A stretch of DNA of 64,000 nucleotides from Bugulina stolonifera (Eukaryota; Bryozoa; Gymnolaemata; Cheilostomatida; Bugulidae): the NCBI GenBank assembly GCA_935421135.1, contig OW285187.1:36272818-36336817 (forward strand). Reading direction: 5' to 3'. Both the position numbers and the translations under genes were made by a program. Positions 1 to 16,498 of the stretch are shown here, piece after piece (the stretch's first letter is position 1; each line of letters opens with the position of its first letter). The notes under the pieces are model-generated. The model ran no database searches, had not been told where the DNA came from, and saw only the letters and a program-made list of their open reading frames with translations.

Positions 1-115
1 TTGTATTACTGCTATTATTATATTACTGTATCATTGTATTACTGCTATTATTATATTACTGTATCATTGTATTACTGCTATTATTATATTACTGTATCAT
101 TGTATTACTGCTATT
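1..115. repeat. Short tandem repeat, about 33 bp unit
   Basis: Three and a half copies of a TATTACTG/ATTATTATATTACTG unit run from the window edge. The array may continue outside the window. No coding potential is seen. Confidence 0.8.
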
Positions 116-180
116 AAGGATGTATAACTTATTGACTGCATGCCAAGCTGTAGCATCTCAACATCTCTGTAAGTCCACAT
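116..180 (+). other. Non-repetitive island with a donor-like site
   Basis: This is the only non-repetitive sequence before the satellite. It ends in CATCTCT followed by GTAAGTCC, a good splice donor, with a possible acceptor (GCTGTAG) 15 bases before it. It could be a small upstream exon of the membrane-protein gene whose next exon starts at 8401, which would make the satellite its intron. The evidence is only the splice-site match, so this is weak. Confidence 0.2.
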
Positions 181-3100
181 GTACATACACTATATTATAA
201 TACTGTACATTATATAATACATGTACATACACTATATTGTACTACTATATATTATATATACATGTACATACACTATATTGTACTACTATATATTATATAT
301 ACATGTACATACACTATATTGTACTACTGTATATTATATAAACATGTATATACACTATATTGTAATACTGTATATTATATATACGTGTATATACACTATA
401 TTGTAATACTGTATATTATATAATACATGTATATGCACTATATTGTGATACTGTATATTATATAATACATGTATATACACTATATTGTAATACTGTATAT
501 TATATATACATGTATATACACTATATTGTAATACTGTATATTATATATACATGTATATACACTATATTGTACTACTGTATATTATATATACATGTACATA
601 CACTATATTGTAATACTGTATATTATATAATACATGTACATACACTATATTGTACTACTGTAGATTATATATACATGTATATACACTATATTGTAATACT
701 GTATATTATATAATACATGTACATACACTATATTGTAATACTGTATATTATATAATACATGTACATACACTATATTGTAATACTGTATATTATATAATAC
801 ATGTACATACACTATATTGTACTACTGTAGATTATATATACATGTATATACACTATATTGTAATACTGTATATTATATAATACATGTACATACACTATAT
901 TGTAATACTGTATATTATATAATACATGTACATACACTATATTGTAATACTGTATATTATATATATACATGTATATACACTATATTGTAATACTATATAT
1001 TATATAATACATGTATATACACTATATTGTAATACTGTATATTATATATACATGTATATACACTATATTGTAATACTGTATATTATATATACATGTATAT
1101 ACACTATATTGTAATACTGTATATTATATAATACATGTATATACACTATATTGTACTACTGTATATTATATATACATGTACATACACTATATTGTAATAC
1201 TGTATATTATATATACATGTATATACACTATATTGTAATACTGTATATTATATAATACATGTATATACACTATATTGTAATACTGTTTATTATATATATA
1301 CATGTACATACACTATATTGTACTACTGTATATTATATATACATGTATATACACTATATTGTAATACTGTATATTATATAATACATGTATATACACTATA
1401 TTGTACTACTGTATATTATATAATACATGTATATACACTACATTGTAATACTGTATATTATATAATACATGTATATACACTATATTGTAATACTGTATAT
1501 TATATATACATGTATATACACTATATTGTAATACTGTATATTATATAATACATGTATATGCACTATATTGTGATACTGTATATTATATAATACATGTATA
1601 TACACTATATTGTAATACTGTATATTATATATACATGTATATACACTATATTGTAATACTGTATATTATATAATACATGTATATACACTATATTGTAATA
1701 CTGTATATTATATAATACATGTATATACACTATATTGTACTACTATATATTATATATACATGTATATACACTATATTGTAATACTGTATATTATATAATA
1801 CATGTATATACACTATATTGTACTACTGTATATTATATATACATGTACATACACTATATTGTACTACTGTATATTATATATACATGTACATACACTATAT
1901 TGTGATACTGTATATTATATAATACATGTATATACACTATATTGTAATACTGTATATTATATATACATGTATATACACTATATTGTAATACTGTATATTA
2001 TATAATACATGTATATACACTGTATTGTAATACTATATATTATATAATACATGTATATACACTATATTGTAATACTGCATATTATATAATACATTTACAT
2101 ACACTATATTGTAATACTGTATATTATATAATACATGTATATACACTATACTGTAATACTGTATATTATATAATACATGTATATACACTATATTGTACTA
2201 CTGGATATTATATATGCATGTACATACACTATATTGTAACACTGTATATTATATAATACATTTACATACACTATATTGTACTACTGTATATTATATATAC
2301 ATGTATATACACTATATTGTAATGCTGTATATTATATAATACATGTATATACACTATATTGTACTACTGCATATTATATATACATGTATACACACTATAT
2401 TGTACTACTGTATATTATATAATACGTGTATATACACTACATTGTAATACTGTATATTATATAATACATGTATATACACTATATTGTAATACTGTATATT
2501 ATATATACATGTATATACACTATATTGTAATACTGTATGTTATATAATACATGTATATACACTATATTGTGATACTGTATATTATAATATACATGTATAT
2601 ACACTATATTGTAATACTGTATATTATATATACATGTATATACACTATATTGTAATACTGTATATTATATAATACATGTATATACACTATATTGTAATAC
2701 TGTATATTATATAATACATGTATATACACTATATTGTACTACTATATATTATATATACATGTATATACACTATATTGTAATACTGCATATTATATAATAC
2801 ATGTATATACACTATATTGTACTACTGTATATTATATATACATGTACATACACTATATTGTACTACTGTACATTATATAATACATGTATATACACTATAT
2901 TGTACTACTGTATATTATATATACATGTATATACACTATATTGTAATACTGTATATTATATAATACATGTATATACACTATATTGTAATACTGTATATTA
3001 TATATACATGTATATACACTATATTGTAATACTGTATATTATATAATACATGTATATGCACTATATTGTGATACTGTATATTATATAATACATGTATATA

Positions 3101-6100
3101 CACTATATTGTAATACTGTATATTATATATACATGTATATACACTATATTGTAATACTGTATATTATATAATACATGTATATACACTATATTGTAATACT
3201 GTATATTATATAATACATGTATATACACTATATTGTACTACTATATATTATATATACATGTATATACACTATATTGTAATACTGTATATTATATAATACA
3301 TGTATATACACTATATTGTACTACTGTATATTATATATACATGTACATACACTATATTGTACTACTGTATATTATATATACATGTACATACACTATATTG
3401 TGATACTGTATATTATATAATACATGTATATACACTATATTGTAATACTGTATATTATATATACATGTATATACACTATATTGTAATACTGTATATTATA
3501 TAATACATGTATATACACTGTATTGTAATACTATATATTATATAATACATGTATATACACTATATTGTAATACTGCATATTATATAATACATTTACATAC
3601 ACTATATTGTAATACTGTATATTATATAATACATGTATATACACTATACTGTAATACTGTATATTATATAATACATGTATATACACTATATTGTACTACT
3701 GGATATTATATATGCATGTACATACACTATATTGTAACACTGTATATTATATAATACATTTACATACACTATATTGTACTACTGTATATTATATATACAT
3801 GTATATACACTATATTGTAATGCTGTATATTATATAATACATGTATATACACTATATTGTACTACTGCATATTATATATACATGTATACACACTATATTG
3901 TACTACTGTATATTATATAATACGTGTATATACACTACATTGTAATACTGTATATTATATAATACATGTATATACACTATATTGTAATACTGTATATTAT
4001 ATATACATGTATATACACTATATTGTAATACTGTATGTTATATAATACATGTATATACACTATATTGTGATACTGTATATTATAATATACATGTATATAC
4101 ACTATATTGTAATACTGTATATTATATATACATGTATATACACTATATTGTAATACTGTATATTATATAATACATGTATATACACTATATTGTAATACTG
4201 TATATTATATAATACATGTATATACACTATATTGTACTACTATATATTATATATACATGTATATACACTATATTGTAATACTGCATATTATATAATACAT
4301 GTATATACACTATATTGTACTACTGTATATTATATATACATGTACATACACTATATTGTACTACTGTACATTATATAATACATGTACATACACTATATTG
4401 TACTACTATATATTATATATACATGTACATACACTATATTGTACTACTGTATATTATATAAACATGTATATACACTATATTGTAATACTGTATATTATAT
4501 ATACGTGTATATACACTATATTGTAATACTGTATATTATATAATACATGTATATGCACTATATTGTGATACTGTATATTATATAATACATGTATATACAC
4601 TATATTGTAATACTGTATATTATATATACATGTATATACACTATATTGTAATACTGTATATTATATATACATGTATATACACTATATTGTACTACTGTAT
4701 ATTATATATACATGTACATACACTATATTGTAATACTGTATATTATATAATACATGTACATACACTATATTGTACTACTGTAGATTATATATACATGTAT
4801 ATACACTATATTGTAATACTGTATATTATATAATACATGTACATACACTATATTGTAATACTGTATATTATATAATACATGTACATACACTATATTGTAA
4901 TACTGTATATTATATAATACATGTACATACACTATATTGTACTACTGTAGATTATATAATACATGTATATACACTGTATTGTAATACTATATATTATATA
5001 ATACATGTATATACACTATATTGTAATACTGCATATTATATAATACATTTACATACACTATATTGTAATACTGTATATTATATAATACATGTATATACAC
5101 TATACTGTAATACTGTATATTATATAATACATGTATATACACTATATTGTACTACTGGATATTATATATGCATGTACATACACTATATTGTAACACTGTA
5201 TATTATATAATACATTTACATACACTATATTGTACTACTGTATATTATATATACATGTATATACACTATATTGTAATGCTGTATATTATATAATACATGT
5301 ATATACACTATATTGTACTACTGCATATTATATATACATGTATACACACTATATTGTACTACTGTATATTATATAATACGTGTATATACACTACATTGTA
5401 ATACTGTATATTATATAATACATGTATATACACTATATTGTAATACTGTATATTATATATACATGTATATACACTATATTGTAATACTGTATGTTATATA
5501 ATACATGTATATACACTATATTGTGATACTGTATATTATAATATACATGTATATACACTATATTGTAATACTGTATATTATATATACATGTATATACACT
5601 ATATTGTAATACTGTATATTATATAATACATGTATATACACTATATTGTAATACTGTATATTATATAATACATGTATATACACTATATTGTACTACTATA
5701 TATTATATATACATGTATATACACTATATTGTAATACTGCATATTATATAATACATGTATATACACTATATTGTACTACTGTATATTATATATACATGTA
5801 CATACACTATATTGTACTACTGTACATTATATAATACATGTACATACACTATATTGTACTACTATATATTATATATACATGTACATACACTATATTGTAC
5901 TACTGTATATTATATAAACATGTATATACACTATATTGTAATACTGTATATTATATATACGTGTATATACACTATATTGTAATACTGTATATTATATAAT
6001 ACATGTATATGCACTATATTGTGATACTGTATATTATATAATACATGTATATACACTATATTGTAATACTGTATATTATATATACATGTATATACACTAT

Positions 6101-8366
6101 ATTGTAATACTGTATATTATATATACATGTATATACACTATATTGTACTACTGTATATTATATATACATGTACATACACTATATTGTAATACTGTATATT
6201 ATATAATACATGTACATACACTATATTGTACTACTGTAGATTATATATACATGTATATACACTATATTGTAATACTGTATATTATATAATACATGTACAT
6301 ACACTATATTGTAATACTGTATATTATATAATACATGTACATACACTATATTGTAATACTGTATATTATATAATACATGTACATACACTATATTGTACTA
6401 CTGTAGATTATATATACATGTATATACACTATATTGTAATACTGTATATTATATAATACATGTACATACACTATATTGTAATACTGTATATTATATAATA
6501 CATGTACATACACTATATTGTAATACTGTATATTATATATATACATGTATATACACTATATTGTAATACTATATATTATATAATACATGTATATACACTA
6601 TATTGTAATACTGTATATTATATAATACATGTATATACACTATATTGTAATACTGTATATTATATATACATGTATATACACTATATTGTAATACTGTATA
6701 TTATATAATACATGTATATACACTATATTGTACTACTGTATATTATATATACATGTACATACACTATATTGTAATACTGTATATTATATAATACATTTAC
6801 ATACACTATATTGTACTACTGTATATTATATATACATGTATATACACTATATTGTAATACTGTATATTATATAATACATGTATATACACTATATTGTAAT
6901 ACTGTTTATTATATATATACATGTACATACACTATATTGTACTACTGTATATTATATATACATGTATATACACTATATTGTAATACTGTATATTATATAA
7001 TACATGTATATACACTATATTGTACTACTGTATATTATATAATACATGTATATACACTACATTGTAATACTGTATATTATATAATACATGTATATACACT
7101 ATATTGTAATACTGTATATTATATATACATGTATATACACTATATTGTAATACTGTATATTATATAATACATGTATATGCACTATATTGTGATACTGTAT
7201 ATTATATAATACATGTATATACACTATATTGTAATACTGTATATTATATATACATGTATATACACTATATTGTAATACTGTATATTATATAATACATGTA
7301 TATACACTATATTGTAATACTGTATATTATATAATACATGTATATACACTATATTGTACTACTATATATTATATATACATGTATATACACTATATTGTAA
7401 TACTGTATATTATATAATACATGTATATACACTATATTGTACTACTGTGTATTATATATACATGTACATACACTATATTGTACTACTGTATATTATATAT
7501 ACATGTACATACACTATATTGTGATACTGTATATTATATAATACATGTATATACACTATATTGTAATACTGTATATTATATATACATGTATATACACTAT
7601 ATTGTAATACTGTATATTATATAATACATGTATATACACTGTATTGTAATACTATATATTATATAATACATGTATATACACTATATTGTAATACTGCATA
7701 TTATATAATACATTTACATACACTATATTGTAATACTGTATATTATATAATACATGTATATACACTATACTGTAATACTGTATATTATATAATACATGTA
7801 TATACACTATATTGTACTACTGGATATTATATATGCATGTACATACACTATATTGTAACACTGTATATTATATAATACATTTACATACACTATATTGTAC
7901 TACTGTATATTATATATACATGTATATACACTATATTGTAATGCTGTATATTATATAATACATGTATATACACTATATTGTACTACTGCATATTATATAT
8001 ACATGTATACACACTATATTGTACTACTGTATATTATATAATACGTGTATATACACTACATTGTAATACTGTATATTATATAATACATGTATATACACTA
8101 TATTGTAATACTGTATATTATATATACATGTATATACACTATATTGTAATACTGTATGTTATATAATACATGTATATACACTATATTGTAATACTGTATG
8201 TTATATAATACATGTATATACACTATATTGTAATACTGCATATTATATAATACATTTACATACACTATATTGTAATACTGTATATTATATAATACATGTA
8301 CATACACTATATTGTACTACTGTATATTATATAATACATGTATATACACTATACTGTAATACTGTA
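181..8366. repeat. Large AT-rich satellite, 41/42-bp unit, higher-order repeats
   Basis: About 195 copies of a 41- or 42-bp unit. Each unit contains ACATGTAYATACACTATATT, then GTAATACTG or GTACTACTG and a TATTATAT stretch. Units alternate between 41 bp (TATATATACATG) and 42 bp (TATATAATACATG). Patterns of single-base variants recur at offsets of 1,498, 1,456, 4,120 and 5,619 bp, so groups of about 35 units have been copied as blocks. Short open frames in it are by-products of the repeat. It ends next to the splice acceptor at 8400 and probably fills an intron. Confidence 0.95.
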
Positions 8367-8400
8367 CAGGAACTACACAATCTTACTTTTACGACTTTAG

Positions 8401-11400
8401 CATATGATCAGGAACGTGCCATGTAATGGGTGGATCTCTTATCGTCCCTATCCATTTGAAGATTCCAAGACCAATGCTACGTATGAATGGTTCTTTGCTA
8501 CGGTAAGGATGCTGGGCATGTGTACATGCGTACATGCGTGCATGTGTGCATGTGTGCATGTGTGCATGTGTACATGTGTACATGTGTACGGTGTACATGT
8601 GTGAATGTGTGAATGCGTACATGTGTACATGTACACATTTATGAAGCACTGTATATACTGTATATATATATTACAGCGTGTAGCTGCCATGTTTTCAGGC
8701 TACACAGTTGAGACTGAATGTAGGAGACTGTAGTAGTATTATGATATACATTAGAACTACATGTATATGTACAGCTATATACTGTATATTATACTCTTGT
8801 ACAGGCAGATACTATATTCAAAGCTCAAAATCTGGTGGAGAATTTAGAACCAATGAGAATGGTGATCAGATCAGCTGAGGTAGGTACACAGTCTATCAGT
8901 TGACGTAGATACACAGTCTATCAGTACTGTTGATGTAGGTCCACAGTCTATCAGTTGATGTAGGTACACAGTCTATGAGTAGAACTAGGTACACAGTCTA
9001 TGAGCAGAAGTAAGTGCATATGCTATGAGTAGAGGTAAGTACACAGTCTATGAGTAGAGGTAGGTACACAGACTATGAATAGAGGTAGGTACACAGGCTA
9101 TGAGTAGAGGTAGGTGCATAGGCTATGAGCAGAGGTTGTTACATACTTACTGTTTATCATCTGATGTCTTGTAGCTGAATGTTAACCTGGAATACAACAT
9201 TTACCGATTTAATGAGGGCACCCCAGACCCACGTTCTTTCGATGTGAGGGCGTGTTTTGAGGACTCTGGTAGTACTAGCTTTGATATGGTCCTGGAGGGT
9301 GAGTTAGTACTATATGTACATGTATATACTGAGTTAGTACTATATATACATGTATATACTGAGTTAGTACTATATGTACATGTATATACTGAGTAAGTAC
9401 TATATGTACATGTATATACTGAGTTAGTACTATATGTACATGTATATACTGAGTTAGTACTATATGTACATGTATATACTGAGTTAGTACTATATATACA
9501 TGTATATACTGAGTTAGTACTATATGTACATGTATATACTGAGTTAGTACTATATGTACATGTATATACTGAGTTAGTACTATATATACATGTATATACT
9601 GAGTTAGTACTATATGTACATGTATATACTGAGTTAGTACTATATGTACATGTATATACTGAGTTAGTACTATATATACATGTATATAGTGAGTTAGTAC
9701 TATATGTACATGTATATACTGAGTTAGTACTATATATACATGTATATACTGAGTTAGTACTATATATACATGGATATACTGAGTTAGTACTATGTGTACA
9801 TGTATATACTGAGTTAGTACTATATGTACATGTATATACTGAGTTAGTACTATATATACATGTATATACTGAGTTAGTACTATATGTACATGTATATACT
9901 GAGTTAGTACTATATGTACATGTATATACTGAGTAAGTACTATATGTACATGTATATACTGAGTTAGTACTATATATACATGTATATACTGAGTTACTAC
10001 TATATGTACATGTATATACTGAGTTAGTACTATATGTACATATATATACTGAGTTAGTACTATATGTACATGTATATACTGAGTTAGTACTATATGTACA
10101 TGTATATACTGAGTTAGTACTATATGTATATGTATATACTGAGTTAGTACTATATGTACATGTATATACTGAGTTAGTACTATATATACATGTATATAGT
10201 GAGTTAGTACTATATGTACATGTATATACTGAGTTAGTACTATATGTACATGTATATACTGAGTTAGTACTATATATACATGTATATACTGAGTTAGTAC
10301 TATGTGTACATGTATATACTGAGTTAGTACTATATGTACATGTATATACTGAGTTAGTACTATATGTACATGTATATAGTGAGTTAGTACTATATGTACA
10401 TGTATATACTGAGTTAGTACTATGTATACATGTATATACTGAGTTAGTACTATATATACATGTATATACTGAGTTAGTACTATATGTACATGTATATACT
10501 GAGTTAGTACTATATATACATGTATATACTGAGTTAGTACTATATGTACATGTATATACTGAGTTAGTACTATATGTACATGTATATACTGAGTTAGTAC
10601 TATATGTACATGTATATACTGAGTTAGTACTATATGTACATGTATATACTGAGTAAGTACTATATGTATATGTATATACTGAGTTAGTACTATATATACA
10701 TGTATATACTGAGTTAGTACTATATGTACATGTATATAGTGAGTTAGTACTATATGTACATGTATATACTGAGTTAGTACTATATGTACATGTATATAGT
10801 GAGTTAGTACTATATGTACATGTATATACTGAGTTAGTACTATATGTACATGTATATAGTGAGTTAGTACTATATGTACATGTATATACTGAGTTAGTAC
10901 TATATGTACATGTATATACTGAGTTAGTACTATATGTACATGTATATAGTGAGTTAGTACTATATGTACATGTATATACTGAGTTAGTACTATATGTACA
11001 TGTATATACTGAGTTAGTACTATGTGTACATGTATATACTGAGTTAGTACTATGTGTACATGTATATAGTGAGTTAGTACTATATGTACATGTATATACT
11101 GAGTTAGTACTATATATACATGTATATACTGAGTTAGTACTATATGTACATGTATATTATACTGAGTTAGTATTATATATACATGTATATACTGAGTAAG
11201 TATTATATATACATGTATATACTGAGTAAGTACTATATGTACATGTATATACTGAGTTAGTACTATATATACATGTATATACTGAGTTAGTACTATATGT
11301 ATATGTATATACTGAGTTAGTACTATATGTACATGTATATACTGAGTTAGTACTATATATACATGTATATAGTGAGTTAGTACTATATGTACATGTATAT

Positions 11401-14400
11401 ACTGAGTTAGTACTATATGTACATGTATATACTGAGTTAGTACTATATATACATGTATATACTGAGTTAGTACTATGTGCACATGTATATACTGAGTTAG
11501 TACTATATGTACATGTATATACTGAGTTAGTACTATATATACATGTATATACTGAGTTAGTACTATATGTACATGTATATACTGAGTAAGTACTATATGT
11601 ACATGTATATACTGAGTTAGTACTATATGTACATGTATATACTGAGTTAGTACTATATGTACATGTATATACTGAGTTAGTACTATATATACATGTATAT
11701 ACTGAGTTAGTACTATATGTACATGTATATACTGAGTTAGTACTATATGTACATGTATATACTGAGTTAGTACTATATATACATGTATATACTGAGTTAG
11801 TACTATATGTACATGTATATACTGAGTTAGTACTATATGTACATGTATATACTGAGTTAGTACTATATATACATGTATATAGTGAGTTAGTACTATATGT
11901 ACATGTATATACTGAGTTAGTACTATATATACATGTATATACTGAGTTAGTACTATATATACATGGATATACTGAGTTAGTACTATGTGTACATGTATAT
12001 ACTGAGTTAGTACTATATGTACATGTATATACTGAGTTAGTACTATATATACATGTATATACTGAGTTAGTACTATATGTACATGTATATACTGAGTTAG
12101 TACTATATGTACATGTATATACTGAGTAAGTACTATATGTACATGTATATACTGAGTTAGTACTATATATACATGTATATACTGAGTTACTACTATATGT
12201 ACATGTATATACTGAGTTAGTACTATATGTACATATATATACTGAGTTAGTACTATATGTACATGTATATACTGAGTTAGTACTATATGTACATGTATAT
12301 ACTGAGTTAGTACTATATGTATATGTATATACTGAGTTAGTACTATATGTACATGTATATACTGAGTTAGTACTATATATACATGTATATAGTGAGTTAG
12401 TACTATATGTACATGTATATACTGAGTTAGTACTATATGTACATGTATATACTGAGTTAGTACTATATATACATGTATATACTGAGTTAGTACTATGTGT
12501 ACATGTATATACTGAGTTAGTACTATATGTACATGTATATACTGAGTTAGTACTATATGTACATGTATATAGTGAGTTAGTACTATATGTACATGTATAT
12601 ACTGAGTTAGTACTATGTATACATGTATATACTGAGTTAGTACTATATATACATGTATATACTGAGTTAGTACTATATGTACATGTATATACTGAGTTAG
12701 TACTATATATACATGTATATACTGAGTTAGTACTATATGTACATGTATATACTGAGTTAGTACTATATGTACATGTATATACTGAGTTAGTACTATATGT
12801 ACATGTATATACTGAGTTAGTACTATATGTACATGTATATACTGAGTAAGTACTATATGTATATGTATATACTGAGTTAGTACTATATATACATGTATAT
12901 ACTGAGTTAGTACTATATGTACATGTATATAGTGAGTTAGTACTATATGTACATGTATATACTGAGTTAGTACTATATGTACATGTATATAGTGAGTTAG
13001 TACTATATGTACATGTATATACTGAGTTAGTACTATATGTACATGTATATAGTGAGTTAGTACTATATGTACATGTATATACTGAGTTAGTACTATATGT
13101 ACATGTATATACTGAGTTAGTACTATATGTACATGTATATAGTGAGTTAGTACTATATGTACATGTATATACTGAGTTAGTACTATATGTACATGTATAT
13201 ACTGAGTTAGTACTATGTGTACATGTATATACTGAGTTAGTACTATGTGTACATGTATATAGTGAGTTAGTACTATATGTACATGTATATACTGAGTTAG
13301 TACTATATATACATGTATATACTGAGTTAGTACTATATGTACATGTATATTATACTGAGTTAGTATTATATATACATGTATATACTGAGTAAGTATTATA
13401 TATACATGTATATACTGAGTAAGTACTATATGTACATGTATATACTGAGTTAGTACTATATATACATGTATATACTGAGTTAGTACTATATGTATATGTA
13501 TATACTGAGTTAGTACTATATGTACATGTATATACTGAGTTAGTACTATATATACATGTATATAGTGAGTTAGTACTATATGTACATGTATATACTGAGT
13601 TAGTACTATATGTACATGTATATACTGAGTTAGTACTATATATACATGTATATACTGAGTTAGTACTATGTGCACATGTATATACTGAGTTAGTACTATA
13701 TGTACATGTATATACTGAGTTAGTACTATATGTACATGTATATAGTGAGTTAGTACTATATGTACATGTATATACTGAGTTAGTACTATGTATACATGTA
13801 TATACTGAGTTAGTACTATATGTACATGTATATACTGAGTTAGTACTATATGTACATGTATATACTGAGTTAGTACTATATATACATGTATATACTGAGT
13901 TAGTACTATATGTACATGTATATACTGAGTTAGTATTATATATACATGTATATACTGAGTAAGTACTATATGTACATGTATATACTGAGTTAGTACTATA
14001 TATACATGTATATACTGAGTTAGTACTATATGTACATGTATATACTGAGTTAGTACTATATGTACATGTATATAGTGAGTTAGTACTATATGTACATGTA
14101 TATACTGAGTTAGTACTATATGTACATGTATATAGTGAGTTAGTACTATATGTACATGTATATACTGAGTTAGTACTATATATACATGTATATACTGAGT
14201 TAGTACTATATGTACATGTATATTATACTGAGTTAGTATTATATATACATGTATATACTGAGTAAGTACTATATGTACATGTATATACTGAGTTAGTACT
14301 ATATGTACATGTATATACTGAGTTAGTACTATATGTATATGTATATACTGAGTTAGTACTATATGTACATGTATATACTGAGTTAGTACTATATATACAT

Positions 14401-15513
14401 GTATATAGTGAGTTAGTACTATATGTACATGTATATACTGAGTTAGTACTATGTATACATGTATATACTGAGTTAGTACTATATATACATGTATATACTG
14501 AGTTAGTACTATATGTACATGTATATACTGAGTTAGTACTATATATACATGTATATACTGAGTTAGTACTATATGTACATGTATATACTGAGTTAGTACT
14601 ATATGTACATGTATATACTGAGTTAGTACTATATGTACATGTATATACTGAGTTAGTACTATATGTACATGTATATACTGAGTAAGTACTATATGTATAT
14701 GTATATACTGAGTTAGTACTATATATACATGTATATACTGAGTTAGTACTATATGTACATGTATATAGTGAGTTAGTACTATATGTACATGTATATACTG
14801 ACTTAGTACTATATGTACATGTATATAGATATACATGTGTTATAGGAAATGGAACCCAGGCTGATCTATCTACTAATGTACAGCTACTCAGGTATTGGTT
14901 CCAACTGTCAGTAGAAGCATTCGCTGGAGTCCGAACTATCAGAGTACAGGATATTGAGGTACGTCTTCCTCCTGTCCTCACTGTTCCCATTTGGTATCTA
15001 GGAACCTAGTATATGTTCATATATTCTCTAGTAAATAGATGTTGCATACAGTCGTTGTCTGTTGTTTACATGAGTAGGCCTACAGTATTAGTGTAACAGA
15101 ATAAATAACATGTTATACATTGTACATGTATATACCATGTACTATATATGCGATACATGTATATACTATGTACTACATATGTTATACATGTATCACTGAT
15201 ACATGTGTAACATATATAGTACATTACATAGTACATACATGTACATGATGATCATGTAATGTGCTATGTAATGTACTATATAATATGTTATACATGTACA
15301 TGTACCTCTAAATGTATCATTATCTCTTTTAGTTTACATTCACTGGTAAACGTCTTGCTGTGAGGTTTACATTACTTGGCCCAGCGCCAATTGTTGGCGA
15401 TGTTATCAACAACATAGACCAAGCTCCACTCCTGGAAGCTACTAACAGACTGACGGAGTCCTTCACTGATGATATATTCCGTGTGTTCTTCTTGGCCAGC
15501 CCGACTTCGGTAA

Positions 15514-15612
<99 letters not shown>

Positions 15613-16498
15613 GCAGTAGTGAGCTATACATGGCTATAAGGCTTATACTGTCGTTCCTTGGATCTACAATCACGTGCTGGACTAGGATCCCAGGCTAAGA
15701 TAAACACTGACAGTATGTTACTATGTTGTAGCCTCAGATCGTTTACCGTCCGGTAAATAACACACTGAGGGTGATAGAGAGGAAGCGAACACCAGGTTCT
15801 TATAAGCCAGTAGTACCTACCACCACCACCCTACCAGCTGATGCTACTAGACCTGGTACCTCTACCAGCACACCGAAACCTAGTAAGTCAACCTACATGT
15901 ACTAGTACTAAGGGAGAGGTAGTGTAATACAAGTATATACATGTATATACTAGTAGTAAGGTAGAGGTGGTGTAATACAAGTATATATATACTAGTAGTA
16001 AGGTAGAGGTGATGTAATACAAGTATATATATACTAGTAGTAAAGTAGAGGTGGTGTAATACAAGTATATATATACTAGTAGTAAAGTAGAGGTGGTATA
16101 ATACAAGTATATATACTAGTAGTAAGGTAGAGGTGGTATAATACAAGTATATATACTAGTAGTAAGGTGGCGGTGATGTAATACAAGTATATATATACTA
16201 GTAGTAAGGTAGAGGTGGTGTAATACAAGTATATATATACTAGTAGTGAGGTAGAGGTGGTGTAATACAAGTATATATACTAGTAGTAAAGTAGAGGTGG
16301 TGTAATACAAGTATATAATGTATCTACTCTTTAGTTGTCAAATCAGGGAAAGTGATCCAAAAGCCAGGGCTGAGTTCAGGGTCTGCAGCAGGTCTAGCCT
16401 TTGGTATGCTGTTTGTTGGCATCCTGCTTGCTGTTGGCTCTATCCTACTGTACAGAAGACTGAAACCTGTCCCATACAACACTCTCACTACATCGTAA
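8401..16498 (+). CDS. Type I membrane protein, 3' exons (family not recognised)
   Basis: Seven exons join in one frame: 8401-8502, 8805-8879, 9175-9298, 14846-14958, 15333-15509, 15732-15882 and 16335-16498 (TAA), about 301 residues. Junctions are GT-AG and phases agree. The first exon opens after a pyrimidine-rich acceptor and lacks a signal peptide, so the 5' end lies upstream. The order is an extracellular part of about 200 residues (including NGT), a Thr/Pro/Ser-rich stalk (PTTTTLPADATRPGTSTSTP), one membrane segment (LAFGMLFVGILLAVGSILLY) and a short basic tail ending NTLTTS. This is the layout of a type I surface protein with a mucin-like stalk. I recognise no domain and propose no function. 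Introns consist almost wholly of tandem repeats, and an AATAAA lies at 16880. Confidence 0.72.
8512..8640. repeat. GTGCATGT/GTACATGT purine-pyrimidine repeat
   Basis: An 8-bp alternating repeat (ACATGTGT, GCATGTGT) just after the donor at 8503, within an intron of the membrane-protein gene. Confidence 0.8.
8880..9135 (+). repeat. Tandem repeat starting at a splice donor
   Basis: About ten copies of a 24-27-bp unit with GTAGGTACACAGTCTATGAG. The first copy begins exactly at the donor of the exon ending at 8879 (GCTGAG then GTAGGTACACAG). Later copies repeat AGAGGTAGGTACACAG, so donor-like AG/GTAGGT strings recur down the intron. Confidence 0.8.
9299..14830 (+). repeat. 30-bp satellite filling an intron from donor to acceptor
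   Basis: About 184 units of GAGTTAGTACTATATGTACA plus TGTATATACT. The first unit starts inside the authentic donor (GAG G/GTGAGTTAGTAC at 9299) and the last ends about 15 bases before the acceptor at 14845. Most units read CTGAGTTAG, but many read GTGAGTTAG and so recreate a donor core. A rare variant pair (GAGTTACTAC, then ACATATATATACT) occurs at 9991 and again at 12184. A 33-bp unit recurs with the same 2,193-bp offset. This shows block duplication. The very long open frame on the minus strand exists only because the unit is a multiple of three. Confidence 0.95.
15110..15305. repeat. TACATGTA-rich palindromic stretch
   Basis: Intronic sequence with many overlapping ATACATGTATA and TACATGTA self-complementary blocks, capable of hairpins. 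No regular unit length is seen. Confidence 0.5.
15512..15612. repeat. (GTCT)n microsatellite at a splice donor
   Basis: About 25 perfect copies of a tetranucleotide that begins inside the donor GTAAGTCT of the exon ending at 15509. Confidence 0.97.
15888..16320. repeat. 36-40-bp minisatellite filling an intron
   Basis: About eleven units containing TACTAGTAGTAAGGTAGAGG and GTAATACAAGTATATA. It occupies nearly the whole intron between the stalk exon (ends 15882) and the membrane exon (starts 16335). Confidence 0.9.

Noticed and set aside
9275..14836. 1,853-codon open frame on the minus strand
   Set aside because: It is a 30-bp satellite read in a stop-free frame. The plus strand has authentic splice sites at both ends.
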